A stretch of DNA of 64,000 bases from Sphaerospermopsis sp. SIO1G1 (lineage in GTDB: Bacteria > Cyanobacteriota > Cyanobacteriia > Cyanobacteriales > Nostocaceae). The stretch lies in NCBI GenBank assembly GCA_010672785.1, contig JAAHFX010000009.1:446448-510447 (forward strand), read 5' to 3'. Below are positions 44,716 to 55,001 of the stretch, one piece after another (position 1 is the first letter of the stretch; every line of letters begins with the position of its first letter). The notes beneath the pieces were generated by a model. It had not been told where the DNA came from, did not search any database, and worked only from the letters and a program-made list of their open reading frames with translations. A program made the position numbers and the translations under genes.

Positions 44716-45591
44716 ATGCTAGAAAAATCAAGATTATATTTTCCAAAAGTTCCTATATCTAATTATCAAACCCAAACCCAAGATACAAACATAGAAGCTG
44801 ATGTTTATTTATTTCAAAAATTACGAAATCTCACCTTAAAACAACGGCTAGAAATGTTTATCTCCCATGACGGAGGAGTTAAAAAACTATCTCTTGTAGG
44901 AATTAAATCAAGACATCGGAATTTAACTATCCAGGAAATTAGAGATAAATTTACTCGCGCTGTCTTAGGAGAAAAATATACTCCTGATTTTCAACCAACA
45001 AGTATTAATGAAAATATGTGGATTCAAGATTCAATTTCTTTAGCAGGTGAACTACATCAAATATTTGCATCAATTAATATTCCTTACTATATAAAACTTG
45101 GGGTTGCAAGTTCTATTCATGGAGAACCACGTTCTACCCGTGATTTAGATTTAGTGATAGAAATTAATCAAACTCAAATAGATTTGTTAGTAAAAACTTT
45201 AGAATCATCAGGATATTATTGTCCAGCAGGTGCAGTAGAAGATTTACAAAGTGGTTATGGAAATATGTTGAATATTACTCATACTGAAACCATCGCCAAT
45301 GCTGATATTTATATCACAGATAACTCTCCTTTTTCTATTTCCCAAATGCAGCGGAGAGTATTAGTAGATGTGGAAGGAATACCAACTTTTTGGATAGCGT
45401 CAGCAGAAGATACTATTTTACAAAAATTGCGTTGGGGAAAGGGAAGTAAATCAGAAAAACAATGGCGTGATGTTTTGGGGATAGTGAAGTTACAAGGTGA
45501 GAATTTAGATTATGATTATTTAGCAGCATGGGTAGAGACTTTAGATTTGATTACTGAATTTATAGAAATATTAAATCAAGCAGGGATGTAA
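44716..45591 (+). CDS. Nucleotidyltransferase-fold protein
   Basis: 291 residues. Residues 1-100 are an unrecognised helical region (LTLKQRLEMFISHDGGVKKL). Residues 115-270 match the nucleotidyltransferase superfamily of the DUF6036/AbiEii type: LGVASSIHGEPRSTRDLDLVIEI contains the G-S and D-x-D active-site pattern, and the C-terminus has the helical SAEDTILQKLRWGKGSKSEKQWRD. Such proteins serve as toxins or antitoxins or as other nucleotidyl transferases. It lies between the Uma2 gene and its deleted copy. No partner gene is obvious. Confidence 0.75.
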   Translation: MLEKSRLYFPKVPISNYQTQTQDTNIEADVYLFQKLRNLTLKQRLEMFISHDGGVKKLSLVGIKSRHRNLTIQEIRDKFTRAVLGEKYTPDFQPTSINENMWIQDSISLAGELHQIFASINIPYYIKLGVASSIHGEPRSTRDLDLVIEINQTQIDLLVKTLESSGYYCPAGAVEDLQSGYGNMLNITHTETIANADIYITDNSPFSISQMQRRVLVDVEGIPTFWIASAEDTILQKLRWGKGSKSEKQWRDVLGIVKLQGENLDYDYLAAWVETLDLITEFIEILNQAGM

Positions 45592-45600
45592 AAATTACTT

Positions 45601-45854
45601 TTATATTCCCAATAACCTCTCCACAGAAATATCAACATCAGGAAAAGCTAAAGATCGAATTTCACCATCTTTAAAAACTTCTCGACTTTGAAAACCTACA
45701 CCAGTAGGAAATCGAAAAACCATCAATTCCAGAGTCCGCAAATTAATGAGCCAATATTCAGGTATTATTGCTGCTGCATAAACCTGATGTTTAACTTCCA
45801 AATCTTTATTAAAACTAGAATGAGAATATTCAATTTTACAGTAGTTAAATTCAT
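45601..45854 (-). pseudogene. Internally deleted Uma2 gene
   Basis: The 3' part (from IEYSHSSFNKDLEVKHQVYA to the stop) and the first seven codons (MNLTTVK) match the intact Uma2 gene at 44006-44560, and the upstream flank TTTCACCTGAAATCTTA also matches. About 100 codons between them are missing. The joint lies at an AATATT-containing stretch that occurs at both places in the intact gene, which suggests loss between short direct repeats. The joint is out of frame, so only a 66-codon 3' frame (45601-45801) remains open. Confidence 0.75.
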
Positions 45855-46154
45855 ATATTCTTTCACCTGAAATCTTAGATTCAGAATACTACAATTATTT
45901 AGAGTATTAATTCATATTTTTAATTACATGACTTCCGCAAACATCTTCCAAAACTCTATTCCTCTGCGTTTTCTGCGTTCTCTGCGGTTAATTCCCTAAT
46001 ACATTTGCCACACATTTATACAGAACAAACCTTTGCGTCTTGGCACAAAAAAAACTCTCTTCTTCTTCCCCCTCTTCCTTCGCTTCCTTCGTTCCTTCGT
46101 GGTTCATTACCCTAAAAAATAGGAAAATAACAAAAACCACCAAAAACCTAGATT
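45855..46154. other. Non-coding gap with CTCTGCG repeat units
   Basis: Holds the flank of the deleted Uma2 gene, a copy of the CTCTGCGTT...CTCTGCGG interior found in element A (45946-45990), and CCTTCGTT tandem units before the ATG at 46155. No gene supported. Confidence 0.5.
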
Positions 46155-47666
46155 ATGAACTTCCGCGAAGAATTTAAACTCCTCCTCCGCGCCCGCTACC
46201 CCCTCATGTATATTCCCACCTACGAAGAAGAACGGGTAGAAACTGCCATCCGCGAAGAAGCAACCAACCAAGGTAACCGCCCTGTTTATACCTGGGATTT
46301 TGTGGATGGATATCAAGGCAACCCCAATGATACTGGTTTTGGCAAACGTAACCCCTTACAAGCATTAGAATTTATTGAAAAACTATCCCCTAACGCCCCA
46401 GCAGTCTTAATTCTGCGTGATTATCACCGCTTTCTAGAAGACGTGGCCATTTCTCGCAAACTCCGCAATTTAGCCAGACTGCTGAAATCACAACCGAAAA
46501 ATATAGTTTTACTCTCCCCACGCATCGCCATTCCTGAAGATTTAACCGAAGTTTTAACAGTGGTTGAGTTTCCCTTACCCGCAGCAGTGGAAATTAAAAC
46601 TGAAGTAGAACGGCTATTACAAGCCACTGGTAACACCCCTTCAGGTAAATTTATGGATGATTTGGTGCGTTCTTGTCAGGGTTTATCAATGGATCGAATC
46701 CGCCGAGTTTTAGCCAGAGCGATCGCATCCCACGGAGAATTACAACCAGAGGACGTTGATTTAGTTTTGGAAGAAAAACGCCAAACCATCCGCCAAACCC
46801 AAATCCTGGACTTTTACCCCACCACTGAAGACATTTCTGATATTGGGGGACTAGATAACCTCAAAGATTGGTTAATTCGTCGTGGAGGTTCATTTACAGA
46901 ACGTGCTAGGCAATATGGTTTACCCCATCCTCGTGGTTTAATGCTGGTGGGGATTCAAGGAACAGGAAAATCTTTAACAGCAAAAGCGATCGCCCATCAT
47001 TGGCATTTACCTTTATTACGCTTAGATGTCGGCCGTTTATTTGGTGGTTTAGTGGGTGAATCAGAATCCCGCACCAGACAAATGATCCAAGTTGCCGAAG
47101 CCCTTGCCCCCTGTGTATTATGGATTGATGAAATTGACAAAGCCTTTTCTGGGTTGGGTAGTAAAGGTGATGCCGGCACGACAAGCCGAGTTTTTGGCAC
47201 ATTTATTACTTGGTTAGCGGAAAAAACCTCACCAGTATTTGTAGTGGCCACCGCCAACGATATTCAATCCCTACCTCCAGAAATGCTGAGAAAAGGGCGA
47301 TTTGATGAAATTTTCTTTGTCGGTTTACCTAGCCAAGAAGAACGAAAAGCCATTTTTAATGTCCATTTATCCCGTTTGCGTCCTCATAACCTCAAAAGTT
47401 ATGACATTGATAGGTTAGCTTACGAAACTCCTGATTTTTCCGGTGCAGAAATTGAACAAACGTTGGTAGAAGCCATGCACATTGGCTTTAGCCAAAACCG
47501 TGATTTCACCACTGATGATATTCTAGAAGCGGCTAGTCAAACTATCCCCTTGGCACGAACAGCGGTAGAGCAAATTCAACAACTACAAGAATGGGCTGCC
47601 TCTGGTAGAGCGCGTTTAGCTTCTAAACATAGTTCTTTAAGTGAACGTATTCAACGCCAAATGTAA
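46155..47666 (+). CDS. Ycf46-like AAA ATPase
   Basis: 503 residues. The N-terminal third (NFREEFKLLLRARYPLMYIPTYEEER) is typical of the Ycf46 family. A AAA domain follows with Walker A GIQGTGKSLTAKAIA, Walker B CVLWIDEIDKAF, sensor 1 FVVATAND and the arginine-finger region PEMLRKGRFDEIFF. The family is conserved in cyanobacteria and some red-algal plastids and has been tied to the regulation of photosynthesis, but its molecular role is not settled. It has its own promoter region upstream. The SH3 protein follows 83 bp downstream. Confidence 0.9.
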   Translation: MNFREEFKLLLRARYPLMYIPTYEEERVETAIREEATNQGNRPVYTWDFVDGYQGNPNDTGFGKRNPLQALEFIEKLSPNAPAVLILRDYHRFLEDVAISRKLRNLARLLKSQPKNIVLLSPRIAIPEDLTEVLTVVEFPLPAAVEIKTEVERLLQATGNTPSGKFMDDLVRSCQGLSMDRIRRVLARAIASHGELQPEDVDLVLEEKRQTIRQTQILDFYPTTEDISDIGGLDNLKDWLIRRGGSFTERARQYGLPHPRGLMLVGIQGTGKSLTAKAIAHHWHLPLLRLDVGRLFGGLVGESESRTRQMIQVAEALAPCVLWIDEIDKAFSGLGSKGDAGTTSRVFGTFITWLAEKTSPVFVVATANDIQSLPPEMLRKGRFDEIFFVGLPSQEERKAIFNVHLSRLRPHNLKSYDIDRLAYETPDFSGAEIEQTLVEAMHIGFSQNRDFTTDDILEAASQTIPLARTAVEQIQQLQEWAASGRARLASKHSSLSERIQRQM

Positions 47667-47749
47667 TAATTAGCTATTGGCAAAGAAGATGGGGTGATGG
47701 GGTGATGGGGTGAAATAACTCAATAACTAATGACTAATAACTAAAAAAT

Positions 47750-48214
47750 ATGAAAATAATTTCTGGCTTTCTTAAATTTATACTTGGTTTTGTACTGGCG
47801 ATCGCAGTTTTATTAGGTAGTGGATTGACAATAGCTCTCTATTTTGTCAATCGTACTTCTGTACCTCCTGAAAAACCCTTATTTGCCAATGATAATCCCC
47901 CATCTGAACCTAAAAGTGAAACACCAAAAGCTACACCAGTTAAAAATACATCCACTCCTAAACCCAAACCTACCCCAACCAAAACACCCAAAAAATTACC
48001 ACCAGGAGCTTATAAAGCTCGTGTTACTTGGCCACAAGGCTTGAGTATCCGAGATAAACCATCTTTAAATGCTAATACTATTGGTGGGGTTGCTGCTAAT
48101 AAAATTCTGATTATTCTCGAAGATAGTCAAGATAAAAGATGGCAGAAAATCCGTGTGGAAGATACAGAACAAGAGGGTTGGGTGAAAGCAGGAAATACGA
48201 GGAAATTAGAATAA
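47750..48214 (+). CDS. Membrane-anchored bacterial SH3-domain protein
   Basis: 154 residues. An N-terminal membrane helix (FLKFILGFVLAIAVLLGSGLTIALYF) is followed by a Pro/Thr/Lys-rich linker (residues about 50-85) and a C-terminal SH3-like domain (WPQGLSIRDKPSLNANTIGG ... QEGWVKAGNTRKL). Such domains usually bind peptidoglycan or peptides. The gene is preceded by heptad-like GGGGTGAT units and ends 13 bp before the convergent GGDEF-EAL gene. Confidence 0.83.
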   Translation: MKIISGFLKFILGFVLAIAVLLGSGLTIALYFVNRTSVPPEKPLFANDNPPSEPKSETPKATPVKNTSTPKPKPTPTKTPKKLPPGAYKARVTWPQGLSIRDKPSLNANTIGGVAANKILIILEDSQDKRWQKIRVEDTEQEGWVKAGNTRKLE

Positions 48215-48227
48215 TCAGGAGTTTCAT

Positions 48228-50087
48228 TTAAGCGGCTAAATAAGAACTTTCTAATTTATAAGGTTGATAGAATTTTAGTATCCTTGTTGCTTCTTCGGCT
48301 GATAGTGGATGACTAAATAAATATCCCTGCACAACTTCACATTTCATCACCTTTAACCAATTAAATTGTTCTTCTGTTTCTACACCTTCAGCTACTACCC
48401 CTAAGTTTAGTCCATGTGCTAAATCAATTATGGCTGTAGTAATAGCGGTGTGAGAATCACCCTTCAGCAAATTTTTAACAAAGGATTGATCAATTTTTAA
48501 AGAAGTAACAGGAATATCTTTTAAGTAACTTAAGGAAGAATATCCTGTACCAAAGTCATCTATAGAAATTTCCACCCCTATTTTATTTAATACGTGTAAG
48601 GTATTTCTGGTTAATTCTATATCTTGCATAGCTACAGTTTCTGTAATTTCTAACTCTAAATGTTTTGGTGCTAGTTGGGTTTCTGTTAACACTTTCTTGA
48701 TGGTGTTAACCAAGTTAGATTGTTGAAACTGGCTAGTAGATAAATTAACTGCTATTGATAAGTCTGGTAAGTTAAGATATTCTTGCCATTTTTTATTTTG
48801 TAAGCAAGCTGTTTTGAGAACCCATTCTGATATGGGAATAATTAATCCGGTTTCCTCTGCAATAGGAATAAATTTACTGGGTGAAATTAAACCCATTTCT
48901 GGATGCTCCCACCTTAATAATGCTTCCATTTGGGTAATTTCACCACTAAAACTATTTATTTGTGGTTGATAGTAAACTTTCAATTCTCCTCGTTCTAAGG
49001 CATTATATAAATCGTTTTCTAGAGTGAACAATTCACTTTTCTGGGAATTAAAATCAGGGTGATATATTACATAGTGGTTGGCTTTTTGTAATTTAGCACA
49101 AGATAATGCTGTGTCTGCATTTTTAATTAATGTGTCTGTATTGATTCCATGATGGGGAGAAATAGCAATACCAATGCTAATGCTTAAGTTTATATGTTGA
49201 TTGTCTATTGCAAATCCTTTTCTAAAAGCTGCTAGTATTCTTTCCTGTATTTGTATGACATCCTCAATTTTACTAACTTTCCGTAAGAGAAGACTAAATT
49301 CATCTCCTCCCCAGCGAGCAATTATATCTCCATGATTGAGGTTTTCTTGAATTCGATCAGCCACTATTTTTAGTAATTTATCTCCTCTACTGTAGCCTAG
49401 ATTATCATTGATGTTTTTAAAGCGATTCAAGTCTAAGATACATACAGCTAATTTATGATTTTGAGTGGTAGATGCTAATGATGCAATCAGTGAATTTTTA
49501 AAGGATAGTCTATTTGGTAAGTTGGTTAAAGGATCATAAAATTGATGGTAGTTATTGACGGTAAATTCATTTTTACCTGCATAGGTAATATCTTGAAAAC
49601 TCCAAATCCTACCAACTTTATGGTTATCAATCTTTTGGGTATGATAATTAGTATAAAAAATTCTGCCATCATTAAAAAAAATTGAATCATTTATTGCATT
49701 TATTTGTTTTTCTGGATGATTATTTATTTCTCTGAGTTTACGAATATAATATTTGGGATTATCTAATTTTTTAACTGCTCTTCTCAATAACTGCTGGTAA
49801 GTGCTAGATTGAATTACTGACTCGGGAAAATCCCATATTTTGAGGAATGATTGATTAAATCCTATAATTTGGTTAGCATCATCTAATATTAAGATTCCAT
49901 CTCTAGTAGATTCTAAGCTGATTTGATGTAAAAGTAATAATCTCTCTACTTCGGTAGTTTCAATCTGTTGTTGGTATTGTATATTTTGGATATTGACTAT
50001 GTTTGACAAAAAAAATATGAATACCACTCCAGTAACTAACAGAATTGTGACAGAGATAGTTGTTAGTAAAATAGTTAGAGTCGTCAT
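48228..50087 (-). CDS. Membrane PAS-GGDEF-EAL protein (cyclic-di-GMP turnover)
   Basis: 619 residues with a single N-terminal membrane helix, a PAS domain about 50-170 (ILILDDANQIIGFNQSFLKIW), GGDEF about 180-345 with intact ARWGGDEFSLLL, and EAL about 355-605 with MEALLRWEHPEMG and the later DDFGTGYSSL. Both catalytic motifs look active, so it could make or break cyclic di-GMP; which prevails cannot be read. The 806-bp upstream region has no gene. It probably senses redox or small ligands through the PAS domain. Confidence 0.93.
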   Translation of the reverse strand: MTTLTILLTTISVTILLVTGVVFIFFLSNIVNIQNIQYQQQIETTEVERLLLLHQISLESTRDGILILDDANQIIGFNQSFLKIWDFPESVIQSSTYQQLLRRAVKKLDNPKYYIRKLREINNHPEKQINAINDSIFFNDGRIFYTNYHTQKIDNHKVGRIWSFQDITYAGKNEFTVNNYHQFYDPLTNLPNRLSFKNSLIASLASTTQNHKLAVCILDLNRFKNINDNLGYSRGDKLLKIVADRIQENLNHGDIIARWGGDEFSLLLRKVSKIEDVIQIQERILAAFRKGFAIDNQHINLSISIGIAISPHHGINTDTLIKNADTALSCAKLQKANHYVIYHPDFNSQKSELFTLENDLYNALERGELKVYYQPQINSFSGEITQMEALLRWEHPEMGLISPSKFIPIAEETGLIIPISEWVLKTACLQNKKWQEYLNLPDLSIAVNLSTSQFQQSNLVNTIKKVLTETQLAPKHLELEITETVAMQDIELTRNTLHVLNKIGVEISIDDFGTGYSSLSYLKDIPVTSLKIDQSFVKNLLKGDSHTAITTAIIDLAHGLNLGVVAEGVETEEQFNWLKVMKCEVVQGYLFSHPLSAEEATRILKFYQPYKLESSYLAA

Positions 50088-50893
50088 ACAAGTCTTTGCT
50101 TTAATAAATTGAATACAAGTGTTAGGTTCATTTTGTGTATTTTCTTCTTTTATTCACACAGAAAAACTATCATTCGACAAGGTAAGATGAAGAGAATACT
50201 ATTTTGTAAACATTGCTTATGTATCAACTATGACAATTCTAGCTATATCTAAATTTAAGCTATATAAACTGAAGATATATGCATTCAATTCATTGACAAT
50301 TGCTGTAGTAACTTTCCGAGTTAGTATATACATAGATTTCACCCTTCACCCTTGATTTAAGCCAGTTTTGGTTAAGTTAAGTTTATAGTTATTAACTTAA
50401 TTGTAAGTAGATTTATTTTACCGTTATAGACAAGAGATTTCAGATATTATAAAATTCCCTGTTTCTTGATCTTGATGACTATCACTAATATAATTAGTAG
50501 TTACTGAAGAAATTTGCAGTACATATAACAGTTTTAGACAGTTGGTAACTTTGAATTTTCACTACAGGTGCAAGGTTTGCAAATGTTGATCTTTCAAATA
50601 CATTGCATCCCTCAAAACTTAATTAGGTATTGACTCAGCAAAACCTAAGCAAACTTATTGATTGGTAATTTAGTGCTTGTATAAATAAATCAATATGACT
50701 TTTTTTATTATGTAACAATGCTAAGTAGCTCCCAGTGGTATTAAGCGTTTAATACCAGTATTATCACTAATAACTGACAAAAATGTCAATATAATTTGAG
50801 TGGTTTCTTGTATTTTTGTGAATAGGATGTCAATTTTCTATGAATTGACTGTGAAAAAACAATTTTCAGATTAATTCCACTTTTTAATCAGTA
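50088..50893. other. 806-bp non-coding region upstream of the GGDEF-EAL gene
   Basis: AT-rich, with no supported ORF, repeat element or RNA gene that I can recognise. Since sbcC ends at its right and the GGDEF-EAL gene starts at its left, it should hold the latter's promoter. A small RNA would fit the space, but there is no positive evidence. Confidence 0.4.
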
Positions 50894-53800
50894 TTAAATA
50901 GCTAGAGATAAATGTGAACCTTGCTGAGTTTTATTAACTTCTATTCTAGCTTGAAATGCTTCTTTGAGATGGGGAATATGAGTGACGGTAAGGATACAAG
51001 CAAAATCAGATGCAATTGCATTAATAGCGGCAATAAGGCGATCGCAACCTTCGTTATCTTGTGTACCAAAACCTTCATCAATAATTAACAGTTGTAATGC
51101 AGCACCAGCACGTTGAGCTAACAATTTAGCTAATGCTAATCGAATTGCAAAGTTAATTCTAAATGCTTCTCCTCCAGAATAAGTTTCATAAGCTCTTGTA
51201 CCCCTAGCATCAGCAATTAAAATATCCAAAGTATCAATTAATTTGGTCTTTCTTTTGCTTGTTTTTCCGCTTCTTCCTGCTTTTTGGGTAACAAATTGAA
51301 CGTGTAATTGATTAGCACTTAACCTAGATAGAAGTTGATTTGTTTCTGCTTCTAATTGTGGTAAAACATTTTCAATCATCAAAGCTTGGATACCATTTTT
51401 ACCAAAAGCTTGAGCTAATTCTTGATAAACACGCTGTTGTTGTTGACAGTATTTTAGTTGTTCCTGTTCTTGTTGAAACTGAGATTGTAATAATTCTAAT
51501 TGATTTATTCTTTGTTCTAATCTACCCAAATGAGCTATTTTTTGATCTAGAAATTGTCTATGACTGGCTAGTTGTTGTTCTAAATTATTAATTTGTACAG
51601 TAGGATTAGCTGTTTCTTTTAATTGTTCAACAATATCATTAATTTGATTGAGCAGTTTTTGTTGTTCTGCTATTCTGCTTTTTTGAGCAGTTTTTATTTC
51701 CGCTAACCTATTTTGAATTGCTGGCTGTTGTTCTTTGGCAGATAATAACTGCTGATAGCGTAACTGCCAAGATTGAGCTTCCCGTAAAGCTTGACGTAAT
51801 TGATTATGTTGTTGAGAGCTATAATTTAACTCTGCGATTTCTTGAGTGAGAATTTCTATTTGTTTTGCTGTTTGTGAATTTGTTTGCTCTAATTCAATTC
51901 CTGCTCTTAATTCCTCGATTTTAGCTTGTAGTTCTGGTATTCTTTTGACTAATTGTACTTGTTTTTTCTGAGCATCTTTAATCTTAGCCTGTTGAATTTC
52001 TGCCCAACGCCACCGTTCTACTTCACTTCTAGCTAGAGCATGATCTTTCTCATTATAATTTAATTCCTGCAAATATATATCTAATTGTTGCAATTCCCCT
52101 TGTGTTTCAGGAGCAAAATTTCCTTGTAAAGAACGTTCTAAATGTTCTCTTTCTATCTCAATTTGTTGTAATTGCTCATGTACATCTGTAGTTGCTTGTA
52201 ACTGTGCTGCTAATTCTCCTCGCTTTTCTCTGAGTTGATCATAATCAGATAATTGTTGATTGATTTCCCGGTATTCTTGTCTGAGTACCTGAATTTCTCT
52301 ATCGGAAACTGCCATTTGTTCCCTTACTACCCAAAATTGTCCTTGGGTTTCCTCATACTCCATTTGGGTTTTTTGTATAACTCTATCCCAGTGATGCTCA
52401 TTTAAAGGACGTTCACACAATGGACACACAGCATCGGGATTTTGCAACATTTGTAATTTTTGTTCTAACTCTGCTAGTAATTTCTCGTATTCCCGTTGTT
52501 GAGCTTGCAATCGTTCAATGAAATGTCTGCGTTCTTGTCCTTTTTCCTGAACTCTTTGCAAATATACCTTTTTTTTCTCCAACTCTTCAATCTTTACCCC
52601 CACATCCATCACCGCTTGTTGTAGCTGGGGTTGACGACGGTGTTGGGTTTGTAGTTGAGTTGCGGTAGTTTGCAACTGTTCCAACCTAGCGACTAAACTA
52701 GCATGAGTACGATCTAATTGACTTTGCAAACTTGCCCGTTGTTGTAATAATGGGCTAACTTGCATTTGTAATTGGTCTAAATAACTTAAATGACTACGAG
52801 CATCACTTAACTCAGATAAAGCATTTTCTACTTCAGTTGACTTAGTTAGAGTTTTTTCTAATTCTTGTACCTGTTGTTCAACAGCTTTTAATTCAGCTTC
52901 TGCTTGTTGTAATTGTCGTTCCAGAATTTGAACTTGTTTAGCAAGTTGCTGCTGTTGTTGTTGTCTCAAACTGGTAGCGCGGGTATGTTGTTCAAACTTT
53001 GCTGCAAAAGCTTCCTCTTGAGATTGCAGATTTTGATATTCTGTATATCCAGTAGTGATTTCTGCCTCTTGATTTAAGATATCTGCTAAAGTATTTAGTT
53101 GAGATTGAATAGATAACTTTTCTTGTTCGAGGCGATCGCAATCTTCCCGCAAATTTTGATCTTGTTGTCTGACAAAGTTTAATTGTTGTTCCCAATTTTG
53201 ACGTTGATGCTGGATAACTTGCAAACTTTGGAGTTGAATCTTATCAAAAGCTTCCTGTTGTTGAATTTTATTTATTTCTACTTCCAACTGTGATAATTCA
53301 GCTTTAGTTGTTTCCTTTTCTTGCAATTGAATTTGAATTTTTTCCAAAGAACGTGATAATTCTTCTACCCTCCCTTTATACTGTTTAGAATTATCTTTAG
53401 CTCTTGTTTCTAAGAGATCATATTGATTTAGCTTTAACAACTCTGCTAAAATTTCCTTACGCTCAGTAGGACGTTTGAGCATAAATTCATCTGCTCTCCC
53501 TTGACGAAGATAGGCAGAATTTATAAAAGTCTCATAATCTAATTTGATATGTTGTAAAATGACATCCTGAGTAGCTCGCATTCCTTTCACAGTCAAAGGA
53601 CGAAAACCGCTGGGTGTTTCAATTTGAAACTCTAAAACACTGGTTGCACCCCTAGTACGAGTACGAATTACCCGATAGGTGTGTTGGTTATTGAGAAAAG
53701 TGAAATCTACCCGAACTTCCTTAGCACCAGAATAGATGACATCATCCTCAATAGTAGCGCGACTTTCACCCCAAATTGCCCAAGTAATTGCTTCCAGCAA

Positions 53801-53917
53801 AGAAGACTTACCCGCACCATTAGAACCACAAATACAAGCTGTGTGCAGTCCACCAAAATCTAAAGCTGCATCACGGTAACTAAGAAAGTTTTTCAGAATC
53901 AGTTGAATTGGAATCAT
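50894..53917 (-). CDS. sbcC: SbcC-type SMC-like exonuclease subunit
   Basis: 1007 residues. The ATPase head is split: Walker A CGSNGAGKSSLLEAITWA near the N-terminus, signature motif YSGGEAFRINFAIRLALAKL and Walker B LLIIDEGFGTQD near the C-terminus. Between them are two long coiled coils rich in Gln/Leu with a zinc-hook CPLCERPL at about residue 500. With SbcD (Mre11-like) it forms an ATP-dependent nuclease that opens hairpins and clears protein-bound DNA ends. No sbcD lies next to it here. Such a hairpin-cutting complex may be relevant to the many long palindromes in this window. Confidence 0.93.
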   Translation of the reverse strand: MIPIQLILKNFLSYRDAALDFGGLHTACICGSNGAGKSSLLEAITWAIWGESRATIEDDVIYSGAKEVRVDFTFLNNQHTYRVIRTRTRGATSVLEFQIETPSGFRPLTVKGMRATQDVILQHIKLDYETFINSAYLRQGRADEFMLKRPTERKEILAELLKLNQYDLLETRAKDNSKQYKGRVEELSRSLEKIQIQLQEKETTKAELSQLEVEINKIQQQEAFDKIQLQSLQVIQHQRQNWEQQLNFVRQQDQNLREDCDRLEQEKLSIQSQLNTLADILNQEAEITTGYTEYQNLQSQEEAFAAKFEQHTRATSLRQQQQQQLAKQVQILERQLQQAEAELKAVEQQVQELEKTLTKSTEVENALSELSDARSHLSYLDQLQMQVSPLLQQRASLQSQLDRTHASLVARLEQLQTTATQLQTQHRRQPQLQQAVMDVGVKIEELEKKKVYLQRVQEKGQERRHFIERLQAQQREYEKLLAELEQKLQMLQNPDAVCPLCERPLNEHHWDRVIQKTQMEYEETQGQFWVVREQMAVSDREIQVLRQEYREINQQLSDYDQLREKRGELAAQLQATTDVHEQLQQIEIEREHLERSLQGNFAPETQGELQQLDIYLQELNYNEKDHALARSEVERWRWAEIQQAKIKDAQKKQVQLVKRIPELQAKIEELRAGIELEQTNSQTAKQIEILTQEIAELNYSSQQHNQLRQALREAQSWQLRYQQLLSAKEQQPAIQNRLAEIKTAQKSRIAEQQKLLNQINDIVEQLKETANPTVQINNLEQQLASHRQFLDQKIAHLGRLEQRINQLELLQSQFQQEQEQLKYCQQQQRVYQELAQAFGKNGIQALMIENVLPQLEAETNQLLSRLSANQLHVQFVTQKAGRSGKTSKRKTKLIDTLDILIADARGTRAYETYSGGEAFRINFAIRLALAKLLAQRAGAALQLLIIDEGFGTQDNEGCDRLIAAINAIASDFACILTVTHIPHLKEAFQARIEVNKTQQGSHLSLAI

Positions 53918-54152
53918 CGAGGCTAAGTTGCCTTTTTTAAAACTTTTAGAATTAACAGTACAGATGCACTTTTTGATAGTTTAGCTGTCTATCTATCAGG
54001 TTTCTACTGTTGAAGAGATGATTTTTACAAAAATTTACATTTTTATCTCACGCAGAGACGCTCCAGTCGCAGAGAGGAATGGAGATGTTATGATTTTGGG
54101 TGTGTGAGGTTTGGGAAGGAAAATTTTGTAATTTAGGAGAGAAATAGAGAAA

Positions 54153-54764
54153 ATGCTTCCAATTTTACAGGAAGAAGTTACTTTTGATGAATTTATTAAC
54201 TGGTATCCTGAAAATACAGAAAATCGCTATGAATTGCATGATGGGGTAATTATAGAAATACCAAAACCAAGAGGGAAACATTCAAAATTAGCAGGGTTAA
54301 TGTTTGGGACAATATTTATGGAAATTAAACGTTTACAACTATCATATTTTATTCCCAAGGAATGTATTGTTAAATCAGTAGATGGGAAATCTGGATATGA
54401 ACCAGATGTGATAGTTTTAGATGAAAATGCTTTAGAAAATGAACCGAGATGGGAAAGTGAATCAATCATTACCCAGGGAAATTCAGTCAAGTTAATTATT
54501 GAAGTGGTGAGTACAAATTGGCGAGATGATTATTTGAGAAAGTTGGAAGATTATGAAGATTTGGGAATTTCTGAATATTGGATATTTGATTATTTAGCTT
54601 TAGGGGGTAGAAATTTTATTGGGAATCCTAAACAACCGACTATTTCTGTATATGAATTGGTAGAGGGAGAATATCAACTCAGTCAATTTAGAGGAAATGT
54701 AACTTTAAAATCATCTATGTTTCCAGAATTGGATTTAACTGTTGAGCAGATTTTTAATTTGTGA
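54153..54764 (+). CDS. Uma2-family putative endonuclease
   Basis: 203 residues, Uma2 pattern: NRYELHDGVIIEIPKPRGKH at the N-terminus, catalytic Asp in EPDVIVLDE, and Glu in KLIIEVVSTNWRDDYLRKLEDYE. The core is intact. Close in design to the next Uma2 gene, which lies about 240 bp on; the two may be old duplicates. An AGGAGAG ribosome-binding site precedes it. Biological role unknown. Confidence 0.88.
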   Translation: MLPILQEEVTFDEFINWYPENTENRYELHDGVIIEIPKPRGKHSKLAGLMFGTIFMEIKRLQLSYFIPKECIVKSVDGKSGYEPDVIVLDENALENEPRWESESIITQGNSVKLIIEVVSTNWRDDYLRKLEDYEDLGISEYWIFDYLALGGRNFIGNPKQPTISVYELVEGEYQLSQFRGNVTLKSSMFPELDLTVEQIFNL

Positions 54765-55001
54765 GTGGAAAAAAGATCGCCGACTTATTTTTTAAGATTG
54801 CTTCCGTACTCTATATGGGAATTAATTTTAAGGATCTGCCTTAAATGATAGCATTACCCGTCAGAAATTGGAAGATGAATAGCATTACCAGTCAGAGACT
54901 GGGAACGAGATAAGATGAAGATAAAGAAAGAGCGATCGCACTCAATTAAATATGATTAGGATATACTATGACTAAAATATCATCTTTACTATTACCTCAC
55001 C

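Noticed and set aside
50088..50893. Possible small RNA or hidden gene in the 806-bp gap
   Set aside because: No hairpin with a T run, tRNA-like arm or coding pattern could be made out; only absence of genes is clear.
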